Positions 43,976-53,150 of a stretch of 64,000 nucleotides of DNA are shown here, piece after piece. The translations under genes and the position numbers were made by a program. The notes below the pieces were generated by a model. The model searched no databases and was not told where the DNA came from. It worked only from the letters and a program-made list of their open reading frames with translations. The stretch is taken from positions 2,170,001-2,234,000 of the forward strand of contig NZ_OZ040189.1 in the NCBI RefSeq assembly GCF_964048965.1, given 5' to 3'. This DNA comes from Tenacibaculum sp. 190130A14a. GTDB taxonomy: Bacteria; Bacteroidota; Bacteroidia; Flavobacteriales; Flavobacteriaceae. Every line of letters starts with the position of its first letter. The stretch's first letter is position 1.

Positions 43976-45229
43976 CTAAATCTCTTTAGGGTAGCATAAA
44001 TAATATTTGATTACTGGTTTCGTTAATGCCTGTAAATTTAACTGATCTGAAGCCTTTGCAATGTCCTTTAATTTGCCTTTTTTATTCAATATTTTTATAG
44101 GAAGTTTTGTATTATACGCCTGATTTTCAACCTTAGAACTCAACATATAATAGTTAAGTTCTTCATTTCCTAAGTTGAACTTTTTAACAAGTTTTGATTT
44201 AATTTTATCGAAATAAGTTTCAGTAAAAGGCATATCTTGAATTTCAATTCGCAACAACTTCCTGTTAATGATCATATTAGACAAAGATGATAATATTTTG
44301 TCAGAATGATTTGTCCATTCCTTTATAGAAGAAAGCACATCATAATCATCTAATTTAGAAAATGTTTCCAAAGTCTCGCTGGTAAAGTTTTCTGGTCTAA
44401 TTTCATTATATAGAAAATATCTAAATGCATTACTAGCATACAAACTTTCTCCTTTTAGAGCTAGTTCTTTGGCTCTCTTTAATACATTTACCAAAATACT
44501 TTCAGCAACCAAGCCTGTTTTATGCAAATACACCTGCCAATACATCAATCTTCTAGCAATGATGAATTTTTCGACAGAATAGATTCCTTTTTGTTCAATT
44601 ACCAACTCATCATCTACCACATTCATCATTTTAATCAACCTATCTGATGATATATTTCCTTCGGTAACTCCAGTATAAAAACTATCTCTCTTTAAATAAT
44701 CAAGTCTATCAATATCTAATTGACTCGAAATTAACTGATAAAAAAACTTCCTTGGATACTTTCCTTCAAATATTTCAATAGCTAAAGTTAGCTCTCCTTT
44801 AAACTCTTTGTTAAGGGCTTTCATAAACTTTAATGAAATTTCTTCATGAGTAATTTCATTTACAATACTATGCTCCAAAGCATGAGAAAAAGCACCATGA
44901 CCTATATCATGTAAAAGAATTGCTAAATAGAGAGCATTTGCTTCTTCCTCTGAAATTTCAACACCTTTGTTTCTTAAAGAGCTTACTGCCTTTTGCATTA
45001 AATGTAAACAACCCAAAGCATGATGAAAACGTGTATGATTTGCTCCTGGATATACCAAATTAGATAATCCCATTTGACTAACTCTTCTCAATCGTTGAAA
45101 ATAAGGATGTTCAATAACATCAAATATTAAAGAGTTAGGAATAGAGATAAATCCGTAAACAGGATCATTAAGTATTTTAAGCTTATTGGTTTTAGGAGTA
45201 TTCAAAATAGTTAGTATCTTCAATTTCAA
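43976..45229 (-). CDS. HD-domain phosphohydrolase (YdhJ/SAMHD1-like)
   Basis: A 417-residue protein with an HD domain: ANHTRFHHALGCLHLMQ gives the first His, and AILLHDIGHGAFSHALEH holds the HD pair; a later Asp lies in SSQLDIDRLDYLKRDSFYTG. The set is characteristic of dNTP triphosphohydrolase-like enzymes, including the SAMHD1 branch, but many bacterial members have unknown substrates. The start codon is not certain: the conserved part begins at about residue 15 (NKLKILNDPVYGF). Divergent from porX. Confidence 0.85.
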   Translation of the reverse strand: MKLKILTILNTPKTNKLKILNDPVYGFISIPNSLIFDVIEHPYFQRLRRVSQMGLSNLVYPGANHTRFHHALGCLHLMQKAVSSLRNKGVEISEEEANALYLAILLHDIGHGAFSHALEHSIVNEITHEEISLKFMKALNKEFKGELTLAIEIFEGKYPRKFFYQLISSQLDIDRLDYLKRDSFYTGVTEGNISSDRLIKMMNVVDDELVIEQKGIYSVEKFIIARRLMYWQVYLHKTGLVAESILVNVLKRAKELALKGESLYASNAFRYFLYNEIRPENFTSETLETFSKLDDYDVLSSIKEWTNHSDKILSSLSNMIINRKLLRIEIQDMPFTETYFDKIKSKLVKKFNLGNEELNYYMLSSKVENQAYNTKLPIKILNKKGKLKDIAKASDQLNLQALTKPVIKYYLCYPKEI

Positions 45230-45355
45230 ACAAAAGAATTATAAATTATCAATAAAAGCAAGCTAAAGCTAAATTTTATTAACGTATTTTTAGCTTTTAA
45301 ATTTACAACAAACGCATATTTGAGCGTTATGTAAAGAAACAAGCCATAAAAAAAC

Positions 45356-46903
45356 ATGAAGAACATAGACATCCTTTGGGTTGATGATGAAATTGATTTA
45401 TTAAAGCCACATATCTTATTTTTAGAAAAGAAAAATTATAACGTAACTACATGTACCAATGGTACCGATGCTATAGAATTAGTTGAAAATGAAAATTTTG
45501 ACATTGTTTTTTTAGATGAAAATATGCCAGGTATTACTGGTTTAGAAACCCTATCATCTATCAAACAAATTAACGTAAATCTTCCTGTAGTGATGATTAC
45601 TAAAAGTGAGGAAGAATATATTATGGAAGAAGCTATTGGTTCTAAAATAGCCGATTATTTAATTAAGCCTGTAAACCCAAATCAAATATTATTAAGTTTA
45701 AAAAAGAACTTAGATCATTCACGTTTAGTTTCAGAAAAAACCACCCTAAATTACCAACAAGAATTTAGAAAAATTGCCATGGATTTGGCCATGGTTAATT
45801 CTTATACAGACTGGATTGAAATGTATAAAAAACTAGTTCACTGGGAATTGGAACTTGAAAACATTAATGACACTGGAATGTTAGAGATTTTAGAATCTCA
45901 AAAAACTGAGGCCAATAGCCAATTTTTTAAATTTATTAAAAAGAATTATGAAGATTGGTTAACCAGTGATGATAAACCAACCTTTTCGCATACTCTTTTT
46001 AAAGACTATGTACTTCCTAATTTATCAAAAGAACAAGGGGTATTATGGTTGGTAATCGATAACTTAAGATATGATCAATACAAAGTCTTAGAACCTCTAT
46101 TAAACAACTACTATAAAAAATCAGAAGAACATTCTTATTATAGTATACTACCAACAGCAACTCAATATGCTCGTAACGCCATGTTTTCTGGGTTAATGCC
46201 TTCAGAAATGGAAAAAAGACACCCTGATTTATGGAAAAACGACACCGATGAAGGTGGTAAAAATCTGCATGAAGCTGCCTTTCTAGAAGCTCAAATTAAA
46301 AGGCATAGCTTGCAAATAAAACACGAGTATTACAAAATTGTTTCTCTTAAAAATGGAAAAGATTTAGTTGAAAACTTTAATGGTATCAAACAAAATGATC
46401 TTACAGTTGTAGTATATAATTTTGTAGACATGCTTTCCCACGCTAAGACTGAAATGGAAGTAATTAAAGAATTAGCAGCAGATGATAAAGCCTATCGTTC
46501 TTTAACCGTAAGTTGGTTTAAGAATTCACCTCTATATGAAATGATTCAGAAAGCACAACAATTAGGATTAAAGTTAATTTTAACAACAGATCATGGGACT
46601 ATAAACTCAAAGAACCCAACAAAAGTTATTGGTGATAAGAATATTAGTTCAAACCTCCGTTATAAAACAGGTAGAAGCTTATCTTATGAAGATAAAGATG
46701 TTTATGCTGTTAAGAATCCTAAAGATATCTTTTTACCAAGTATAACCATTAATAGCCCTTTTATTTTCGCTAAAGAAGACTTATTCTTTGCTTATCCAAA
46801 TAACTATAACCATTTTGTAAAATATTATCGTAATACCTATCAACATGGAGGTATTTCATTAGAAGAAATGATTATTCCTTGTGCAATTTACAATCCGAAG
46901 TAA
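45356..46903 (+). CDS. porX: PorX: response regulator with PglZ-type phosphatase domain
   Basis: A 515-residue protein with an N-terminal receiver domain (ILWVDDEIDLLKPH, phosphoacceptor Asp54 in VFLDENMPG) and a C-terminal PglZ/alkaline-phosphatase-like domain (WLVIDNLRYDQYK, STILPTATQYARNAMFSGLMPSE-like motif YYSILPTATQYARNAMF, TTDHGT and the late YRNTYQHGGISLEEMIIP). In Porphyromonas and Flavobacterium PorX controls the type IX secretion system and can cleave nucleotide messengers. Its presence suggests T9SS and possibly gliding. No kinase PorY is in the window. Confidence 0.95.
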   Translation: MKNIDILWVDDEIDLLKPHILFLEKKNYNVTTCTNGTDAIELVENENFDIVFLDENMPGITGLETLSSIKQINVNLPVVMITKSEEEYIMEEAIGSKIADYLIKPVNPNQILLSLKKNLDHSRLVSEKTTLNYQQEFRKIAMDLAMVNSYTDWIEMYKKLVHWELELENINDTGMLEILESQKTEANSQFFKFIKKNYEDWLTSDDKPTFSHTLFKDYVLPNLSKEQGVLWLVIDNLRYDQYKVLEPLLNNYYKKSEEHSYYSILPTATQYARNAMFSGLMPSEMEKRHPDLWKNDTDEGGKNLHEAAFLEAQIKRHSLQIKHEYYKIVSLKNGKDLVENFNGIKQNDLTVVVYNFVDMLSHAKTEMEVIKELAADDKAYRSLTVSWFKNSPLYEMIQKAQQLGLKLILTTDHGTINSKNPTKVIGDKNISSNLRYKTGRSLSYEDKDVYAVKNPKDIFLPSITINSPFIFAKEDLFFAYPNNYNHFVKYYRNTYQHGGISLEEMIIPCAIYNPK

Positions 46904-47484
46904 TGCTAAGAAATTGGATTTTTATCATCTTTTTTATTGGCATTACTAGTTATGCGCAACAAAATTCAAACAAGCTGAGCCTTGCTGCTTTAGAATTAAC
47001 AAAGCAGCAAGTTACTTATGATCCGAGTTACTTTTCTTTCAAATACCCGAATGGAGATGTTCCAGCTAATAAGGGGGTTTGTACCGATGTAGTTATTCGT
47101 GCATATAGAACCTTAGGAATTGATTTACAAAAAGAAGTACATGAAGATATGAAGAAAAACTTTTCTTTATATCCGAAAATTTGGGGTTTGAAACGAACTG
47201 ACACCAATATTGATCATAGAAGAGTTCCTAATTTAATGACATTTTTCAATCGAAAAGGAATTGTTAAAAAAATAACTTCGAATCCAGAAGACTATAAACC
47301 TGGAGACATTGTTTGTTGGAATTTAGGAGGTGCAACTACGCATATTGGAATTGTGTCTTCACAAAAATCACCTTCTAGTTATAAAAGATATATGATTGTT
47401 CATAACATTGGAAATGGCCAAGTATTAGAAGATTGTCTGTTTGATTATAAGATTATTGGGCATTATATTTATAAGAACAAATAA
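46903..47484 (+). CDS. DUF1287 exported protein
   Basis: A 193-residue exported protein (signal peptide to about residue 18, ITSYAQ). It has the DUF1287 pattern: VTYDPSYFSF near the start, GVCTDVVIRAYRTLGIDLQ with a Cys in a catalytic-looking position, DHRRVPNLMTFF, and PGDIVCWNLGG...THIGIVS. The fold is probably related to NlpC/P60 or amidase-like cysteine peptidases, so a cell-wall role is possible. Its ATG overlaps the porX stop (TAATG), so they are translated together. Confidence 0.85.
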   Translation: MLRNWIFIIFFIGITSYAQQNSNKLSLAALELTKQQVTYDPSYFSFKYPNGDVPANKGVCTDVVIRAYRTLGIDLQKEVHEDMKKNFSLYPKIWGLKRTDTNIDHRRVPNLMTFFNRKGIVKKITSNPEDYKPGDIVCWNLGGATTHIGIVSSQKSPSSYKRYMIVHNIGNGQVLEDCLFDYKIIGHYIYKNK

Positions 47485-47511
47485 AGTTTAGTAAATAATA
47501 GTTCACTTCAT

Positions 47512-47519
47512 TACTTTTG
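47512..47519 (+). promoter_or_regulatory. -7 promoter element of tsaE
   Basis: TACTTTTG, an exact TAnnTTTG match, ends five bases before the ATG at 47525. The mRNA would be leaderless or nearly so. Confidence 0.6.
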
Positions 47520-47524
47520 CGATT

Positions 47525-47938
47525 ATGAACAGAGATTATTCTTTAAATGAATTACAAGAAGTTGCAGAAGAAGTAATTACCACTGCTACTAATAAAATAC
47601 TATTGTTTAATGGTGAAATGGGCGTAGGAAAAACTACACTTATTAAAGAGATATGTAAAGTTTTAGGAATTGATGATGTAACCCACTCCCCTACTTTTTC
47701 TTTGGTAAATGAGTATCACACAAACAATGGAGAAATTGTTTATCATTTTGATTTTTATAGAATTGATAATGAAGAAGAAGCATATGATATGGGTGTTGAA
47801 GACTATCTATATAGCAACAATTGGTGCCTTATTGAATGGCCCGGAAATGTTAAAAATTTACTACCTTTAGAAGCTGTTGACGTAAATATTACTCTTTTAG
47901 AAAACGGTCAGCGCAATATTCAACTAAAAACCAACTAA
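47525..47938 (+). CDS. tsaE: tRNA threonylcarbamoyladenosine biosynthesis ATPase TsaE
   Basis: A 137-residue ATPase needed for t6A formation at position 37 of ANN-decoding tRNAs, together with TsaB and TsaD. It shows the Walker A motif GEMGVGKTTLIKEI (about residues 32-45), the THSPTFSLVNEYH segment, and WCLIEWPGNV near the C-terminus. The length is normal for the family. Alanine dehydrogenase follows four bases after its stop and is probably co-transcribed. Confidence 0.94.
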   Translation: MNRDYSLNELQEVAEEVITTATNKILLFNGEMGVGKTTLIKEICKVLGIDDVTHSPTFSLVNEYHTNNGEIVYHFDFYRIDNEEEAYDMGVEDYLYSNNWCLIEWPGNVKNLLPLEAVDVNITLLENGQRNIQLKTN

Positions 47939-47942
47939 TTAT

Positions 47943-49139
47943 ATGGGGTCTATTTCACCTTTTACAAAAGAGCAGTTAATGCCACAACCAGAAATGCTTG
48001 AAATTAAAAAGCAGAAAGGTGAATTGTTTATAGGGCTACCCAAGGAAACACATTTTGAAGAAAAGAGAATTAGTTTAACCCCTGATGCTGTTTCTGCTTT
48101 GGTTGCACATGGGCATCGTATTGTTGTAGAAACAGGCGCTGGAGATGGAGCAAATTATAGTGACAAGGAATATTCAGATGCAGGTGCTAAAATTTCTTAT
48201 GATGTCAAGGAAGCTTTTGCGTGTAATATTGTTTTAAAAGTTGAACCACCATCATTAGAAGAAATTAAAATGATGAATCCGCAAGCTGTGTTAATTTCAG
48301 CATTACAACTTAAAACTCAGAATAAAAAATACTTCGAAGCATTAGCTAAAAAAAGAATTACCGCTATTGCATTTGATTATATAAAAGACGAGCATGGCTA
48401 TTACCCAATTTTAAAATCGTTAAGTGAAGTAGCTGGTATTGCCTCTATGCATATTGCTGCTGAACTTATGACTGTTCCGAATGGTGGAAATGGTTTATTA
48501 CTTGGAAATATTGGAGGAGTTCCTCCAGCAGACGTTGTAATTTTAGGTGCAGGTACTGTAGGTGAATTTGCAGCAAAAACCGCTACAGGTCTAGGGGCTA
48601 GAGTAAAAGTCTTTGACAATTCTATTACAAAACTCCGCAATCTTCAAGCTTGTGTTAAAGCACCTATTTATACTTCCACTGTTCAACCTAAAACGCTAGC
48701 AAAAGCATTAATGCGTTGCGATGTAGCTATTGGTGCTATTAGAGGAAAAGATCGTTCTCCAGTTATTGTTACAGAAGGAATGATTGAACAAATGAAAGAA
48801 GGTGCAGTTATTGTTGATGTAAGTATTGATAGAGGTGGTTGTTTCGAAACTTCTCGAGTAACAACACATAGTCAACCAACGTTTACAGAGCATGGAGTAA
48901 TTCATTATTGCGTTCCGAATATTCCATCAAGATATGCTCGTACTGCTTCGGTTTCTATTAGTAATATTTTTACTCCTTATTTATTAGATATTGCTGAAGA
49001 AGGAGGTTTTGAAAATGCTGCTAGATTTGATAAAAGCTTACGAAACGGTATGTATTTTTATCACGGAATTCTAACAAATAAAACAGTTGCAGATTGGTTT
49101 GATTTGCCTTATCGCGATATTAACTTGCTAATTATATAA
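47943..49139 (+). CDS. ald: Alanine dehydrogenase
   Basis: A 398-residue AlaDH/PNT-family enzyme that interconverts L-alanine and pyruvate with NAD. The N-terminal domain has IGLPKETHFEEKRISLTPDAV (substrate-binding Arg/Lys) and the NAD domain has VVILGAGTVGEFAAKTATGLGARVKVFD. The C-terminal part holds VDVSIDRGGCFETS and YCVPNIPSRYARTASVSISN. Flavobacterial copies are often placed next to tsaE. The last 12 bases overlap the convergent kinase gene. A transhydrogenase-like function is unlikely because there are no membrane segments. Confidence 0.92.
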   Translation: MGSISPFTKEQLMPQPEMLEIKKQKGELFIGLPKETHFEEKRISLTPDAVSALVAHGHRIVVETGAGDGANYSDKEYSDAGAKISYDVKEAFACNIVLKVEPPSLEEIKMMNPQAVLISALQLKTQNKKYFEALAKKRITAIAFDYIKDEHGYYPILKSLSEVAGIASMHIAAELMTVPNGGNGLLLGNIGGVPPADVVILGAGTVGEFAAKTATGLGARVKVFDNSITKLRNLQACVKAPIYTSTVQPKTLAKALMRCDVAIGAIRGKDRSPVIVTEGMIEQMKEGAVIVDVSIDRGGCFETSRVTTHSQPTFTEHGVIHYCVPNIPSRYARTASVSISNIFTPYLLDIAEEGGFENAARFDKSLRNGMYFYHGILTNKTVADWFDLPYRDINLLII

Positions 49140-50642
49140 CATAACACAAGAAGTCTCTTTGTAAATAGGTAATGAAAACTCAAAAAGAGTTCCCTCATTA
49201 GGAATATTTTTTATGTTTAGACTAGTATGATGTAAGTCTGCAATTTTTTTAACAATAGCAAGACCTAAACCCATTCCCTGTTTATTAAAATCTATTTCTC
49301 TTTGTTGACTTTCATTAAAAACGACATCTTTATCTGATTGACTAATCCCAATACCCGAGTCTTTAATTTGAACAATAACAAAATCGTAGTCATACGTAAC
49401 TCTTAAAATAATCTTGCCTTTTTCTGGAGTAAACTTAAGAGCATTATCTATAATATTTTGAATTCCTCTTTCTATTAAAGTTACATCGGCAACTACAGTA
49501 GGTATATGATTGGCAGTATGCAATTCAAGAGAAATACTCTTCCTCTTTGCAATTATTGTATAACGTTTTTTAATCACTAACAACAGCTCAGTAACATCAA
49601 TCAACTCTTTATTTATCTTAATATTTTTAGCATCCAATTTAGAATAATCAAACAACTGATTAATCATTCCTCCTAGATACTCAGCACTTGTTTCAATAAT
49701 ATTCATAAACTCGCTTTTATCATCAATAGTCATTACTCTTCCTTTTAATCTAAGAGTTTCAACATACCCTTTAATAGCAGTCAATGGCAATCTTAAATCA
49801 TGGGAAACATTTGCGATTAACTCCTTTCTAAATTGATTTACAGAATTTATCTCTTTTATATTATTTGCTATTGTTTCTGCCATCTGATTAAAAGTAATTG
49901 CCAGTACAGATAAATCTGATGTTTCAGGAGCGGGTATTCTACTTTTTAAATCCCCTTCTTTAAAATTATTTACATGATAAATGATGGTGCGTAAACTTTT
50001 AGTCAAAAACCAAATACTCAACAAGCCTAATAAAATTGCGGATAACATTGTAATCAAAGAGGTTGTTACTCCTAAATTCACAAAGAAATCGGAAAACAAT
50101 AAACTACAAACTTCCTGATACTTTTCACTGGCAAGAATAATATAAATATATCCTGAATGTTCGTTTTTTTTAAAATGTGCTGCCGAAAATATTTTCTTTA
50201 CATTTCTATCCCTAGGATCATCTCCAAGTACATAATCTTGATTATTATTTATAAACCTTTTAATAGGTTTTAAATCAATCATAGTCATAGGACTTTTAGG
50301 ATCTGAATGATCTAAAACCACAGAGTAAACTATTCCTCCTTCTTCATTTAGTAGATAAACTTCAATAGCTCTATTCACAGCCATCATATCGTGCATTAAA
50401 TCATCAAACAATGCTTTATTTACACTACCATCTTCTAAATATGGAGATGCATTTCTAAATTTCTCTTCCACCAAATGATTTGCCACATTAGCATTCAAAT
50501 GTTGTGATGTTTCTCTATAAAATTGCTGAATTAAATAGTATGTTGTACATATGTATACAACACCAATGATTAGTATGATGAATAAAAAGGATACACTTAA
50601 CTTTTTAATTAATTTGTTTGAAATAGTTTTGTTTGAGGTCAC
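49128..50642 (-). CDS. Sensor histidine kinase (PhoR-like)
   Basis: A 504-residue kinase with a periplasmic sensor of about 150 residues between membrane segments at about 12-33 and 190-215. It continues with a HAMP linker (STRSLRTI-like TKSLRTIIYHVNNFKEGDLKSRIP), an H-box NVSHDLRLPLTAIKG with His281, and an ATPase domain (N-box GIQNIIDNALKFTPEKG, G1 IKDSGIGIS, G2 QGMGLGLAIVKKI). It overlaps the response regulator gene by 38 bases, and no later in-frame ATG keeps the first membrane segment. Likely partner of the regulator, and through it of the divergent operon. Confidence 0.93.
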   Translation of the reverse strand: MTSNKTISNKLIKKLSVSFLFIILIIGVVYICTTYYLIQQFYRETSQHLNANVANHLVEEKFRNASPYLEDGSVNKALFDDLMHDMMAVNRAIEVYLLNEEGGIVYSVVLDHSDPKSPMTMIDLKPIKRFINNNQDYVLGDDPRDRNVKKIFSAAHFKKNEHSGYIYIILASEKYQEVCSLLFSDFFVNLGVTTSLITMLSAILLGLLSIWFLTKSLRTIIYHVNNFKEGDLKSRIPAPETSDLSVLAITFNQMAETIANNIKEINSVNQFRKELIANVSHDLRLPLTAIKGYVETLRLKGRVMTIDDKSEFMNIIETSAEYLGGMINQLFDYSKLDAKNIKINKELIDVTELLLVIKKRYTIIAKRKSISLELHTANHIPTVVADVTLIERGIQNIIDNALKFTPEKGKIILRVTYDYDFVIVQIKDSGIGISQSDKDVVFNESQQREIDFNKQGMGLGLAIVKKIADLHHTSLNIKNIPNEGTLFEFSLPIYKETSCVMLYN

Positions 50643-51354
50643 GGGAAAGGTTTTTTAATTCTTCGTTAAATCTATAACCAACACCCCAAGAAGTTAGTAT
50701 AAATTTAGGATCATCAGAATTATACTCAATTTTGTTTCGCAACCTATTAATATGTGAATTAACTGTATGTCTATACCCCTCAAAATCATATCCCCATATG
50801 ATTTCCAATAAAGAATCCCTACTATATACTTTTCCTGGTGTTGAAGCCATTAACACTAATAATTCAAATTCTTTGGGAGATAAGTTTATTCTTTGAGCAT
50901 TCAGTGTTACTTTTCTTTTTTCTACATCAATTGAAAGTTCTTCAAATGACAAGTTGTTATATAAATTATATTCAGATTCTTTATTTTTTACAATTAAATT
51001 TCTTCTTATTAAAGCATTGACTCTAGCTAATAATTCTCGGATACTAAAAGGCTTCGTCATATAATCATCCGCTCCTATTTCAAGCCCCAATACTTTATCT
51101 ATTTCATTACTCCTAGCTGTTAACATTAAAATAGGAGTATTTTTCTTTTTTCTAATAGCCTTACAAACTTCTATGCCATTTAAAACAGGCAGTGTAAGGT
51201 CTAATATAATTAGAGAAAAACTTTCTTTAAGAGCACGCCTTAGCCCCTCCTCTCCATTAGAACAAATAGAGGTTTTATAGTTTACATCTTTAAGGTTAAA
51301 TTCTAACAATTTTGCAATAGCAATATCATCTTCTACAATTAGAATATTTTTCAT
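50605..51354 (-). CDS. OmpR/PhoB-family response regulator
   Basis: A 249-residue regulator: receiver (VEDDIAIAKLLEF, Asp52 in LIILDLTLPVLNG, Lys in DDYMTKPFSIREL) and winged helix DNA-binding domain (INLSPKEFELLVLMASTPGKVYSRDSLLEIIWG, HTVNSHINRLRNKIE). Such domains bind tandem direct repeats about 11 bp apart. Exactly that pattern occurs upstream of this gene (see 51403-51441). The pair is divergent from the adenylation operon, so the operon is its obvious target. Confidence 0.94.
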   Translation of the reverse strand: MKNILIVEDDIAIAKLLEFNLKDVNYKTSICSNGEEGLRRALKESFSLIILDLTLPVLNGIEVCKAIRKKKNTPILMLTARSNEIDKVLGLEIGADDYMTKPFSIRELLARVNALIRRNLIVKNKESEYNLYNNLSFEELSIDVEKRKVTLNAQRINLSPKEFELLVLMASTPGKVYSRDSLLEIIWGYDFEGYRHTVNSHINRLRNKIEYNSDDPKFILTSWGVGYRFNEELKNLSRDLKQNYFKQIN

Positions 51355-51402
51355 TTTTAACAGATTTTCGGGGTTCTTAAAGGCGAACTTAAAAAAATAT
51401 AT

Positions 51403-51441
51403 TGTGATTTAAAAATGATTTTTTTGTGATATTTCTGTGAT
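51403..51441. promoter_or_regulatory. Four 11-bp-spaced TGTGAT repeats (predicted response-regulator boxes)
   Basis: TGTGAT at 51403-51408, AATGAT (four of six) at 51414-51419, TGTGAT at 51425-51430 and TGTGAT at 51436-51441. The spacing is exactly 11 bases each time. This is the layout of PhoB/OmpR-type boxes, and the repeats lie between the divergent regulator and the adenylation operon. A -7-like TAAATTTT at 51482-51489 is downstream, towards the operon. Confidence 0.6.
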
Positions 51442-51512
51442 ACTATCCTCAGTTCTTTACATCATTATAAAAAGCTGCAGCTAAATTTTATGAATAATTC
51501 AATTTTTTAATT

Positions 51513-53144
51513 ATGAAGAAAATAGCTTTTAATGATGAAGCTCTCAATTCACAAGTTGAGAGTAACAATCTAGAACTGTATGCAAAAAGTACAGTAATTA
51601 ACATCGATGCTATTCAAAATTTATCGCAAAAAGATCAGAAACTTTTTGTGAGTTTTGGAATAGCCCCCTCAGTTCCCCCGAAATATGAAAATATTTTAGA
51701 TGCTTTTGAATATTGGGTACGTAAAACGCCAAATAATATTGCCATAAATCATTTAGACAATAGACTCACTTACAAAAGTCTTGACAACGAAGCTACGATA
51801 TTAGCGTTAATATTAAAACAAAAAGGAATAACACGTGGAGACGCTGTTGCCCTATATACCCATAGATCGATAGAAATGGTTATTGGTATTATTGCTTGTT
51901 TGAAACTCGGAGCAAGTTATATACCACAAGACCCGAGAATAGTTCCTAAAACAATGCTCTCTACAATTTATCAATTGAGTAAAGCTTCTATCGTCCTTTC
52001 TTTAGCTGAGTATCAATTAGAAACAGCTTTTGAAAAAAACGAAGAGACTGTATTTATAGATACTGAATTGGCGAAAGAAATCTATAGAAACTTATATGGT
52101 AATGTGAGACTCATTAGTCAGAAAAGTACTTCTCCAGAGGCTACCTGCTTTATTTTGTTTACTTCAGGAACCACTGGAACACCTAACGGAGTACAAGTAT
52201 CTCATAAAAATCTATGCAATATTCTGTACAATTCTCCTGGTAATCTAAACATCAAGCCAGGAACAAAAGTTGCTCAAATATTAAATATATCTTTTGACAT
52301 GGCTGCCTGGGAAATACTCGGTTGTCTTGGAAATGGAGGGACATTACTTATTAGAGGAAAAAACATTGCAGAAACAGCTCAAAAAGCCAATGTAATTATC
52401 GCTACACCTACTATACTAACTTCTATCGATATTCATAAATGTAAGGATATAAAAACAGTAGCTGTTGCTGGAGAACCTTGCCCTGAAATATTGGCAAATC
52501 AATGGGCTAAAGTCTCCAACTTTTATAATTCATGTGGTCCCACCGAAACTACTATCGTAAATACCATGAAAAAGTGTGATTTAAAGAACAAAGAACTTTC
52601 TATTGGAAAACCAACACCAAACAACACTGTCTATATTTTAAATGAAAACAAGGAACCCTGTAAAATTGGAGAAGTTGGTATTATGTGGGCTGGTGGACAT
52701 TGTGTTACAAAAGGATATATAAACAACCATGATTTAAACAAAATACGGTATGCCTATGACCCATTTTTAAACAATGGAAATCTAATGTTTAACACAGGAG
52801 ATTTAGGTAAGTGGAACTCCAATGGAGAACTTATTCACTATGGACGTATTGATGATCAAGTAAAAATAAAAGGTTTTAGAGTAGAACTAGATGCTATTTC
52901 AAAAATTATAGAACGATTTTCAGAAGTTGTAAGAGCTGTTACCATTAAACATCAAAACTATTTGGTTTCTTTTATCAGTTCCACAACAGAAGAAAAACAT
53001 CCTCTTTTGCAGTCTATTAAAGATGCAATATCCAAAGAACTTCCCTATTACTATTTACCTTCAGAATTTATATTCTTAAAAGAATTACCCAAAACTTCTA
53101 GAGGTAAAATTGACAAGAGAAAATTAAAGGACTTTTTAAACTAA
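51513..53144 (+). CDS. Stand-alone NRPS-type adenylation enzyme
   Basis: A 543-residue AMP-binding protein. Core motifs are all present: A3 LFTSGTTGTPNGVQVSH (about residue 215), A4-like FDMAAWEILGCLGNGG, A5 NSCGPTETTI, A7 FNTGDLGKW, A8 GRIDDQVKIKGFRVELD and A10 TSRGKIDKRK with the catalytic Lys. The first 60 residues (LSQKDQKLFVSFG, YENILDAFEYWVRKTPNNIAI) resemble the linker that precedes adenylation domains in non-ribosomal peptide synthetases. There is no carrier, condensation or reductase domain. It should activate an amino or carboxylic acid as AMP ester; substrate unknown. First gene of a four-gene operon. Confidence 0.9.
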   Translation: MKKIAFNDEALNSQVESNNLELYAKSTVINIDAIQNLSQKDQKLFVSFGIAPSVPPKYENILDAFEYWVRKTPNNIAINHLDNRLTYKSLDNEATILALILKQKGITRGDAVALYTHRSIEMVIGIIACLKLGASYIPQDPRIVPKTMLSTIYQLSKASIVLSLAEYQLETAFEKNEETVFIDTELAKEIYRNLYGNVRLISQKSTSPEATCFILFTSGTTGTPNGVQVSHKNLCNILYNSPGNLNIKPGTKVAQILNISFDMAAWEILGCLGNGGTLLIRGKNIAETAQKANVIIATPTILTSIDIHKCKDIKTVAVAGEPCPEILANQWAKVSNFYNSCGPTETTIVNTMKKCDLKNKELSIGKPTPNNTVYILNENKEPCKIGEVGIMWAGGHCVTKGYINNHDLNKIRYAYDPFLNNGNLMFNTGDLGKWNSNGELIHYGRIDDQVKIKGFRVELDAISKIIERFSEVVRAVTIKHQNYLVSFISSTTEEKHPLLQSIKDAISKELPYYYLPSEFIFLKELPKTSRGKIDKRKLKDFLN

Positions 53145-53150
53145 GCAATT

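Noticed and set aside
49128..49139. Frameshift or annotation error at the convergent ald/kinase ends
   Set aside because: Both frames keep their full family length; a short convergent overlap is enough to explain it.
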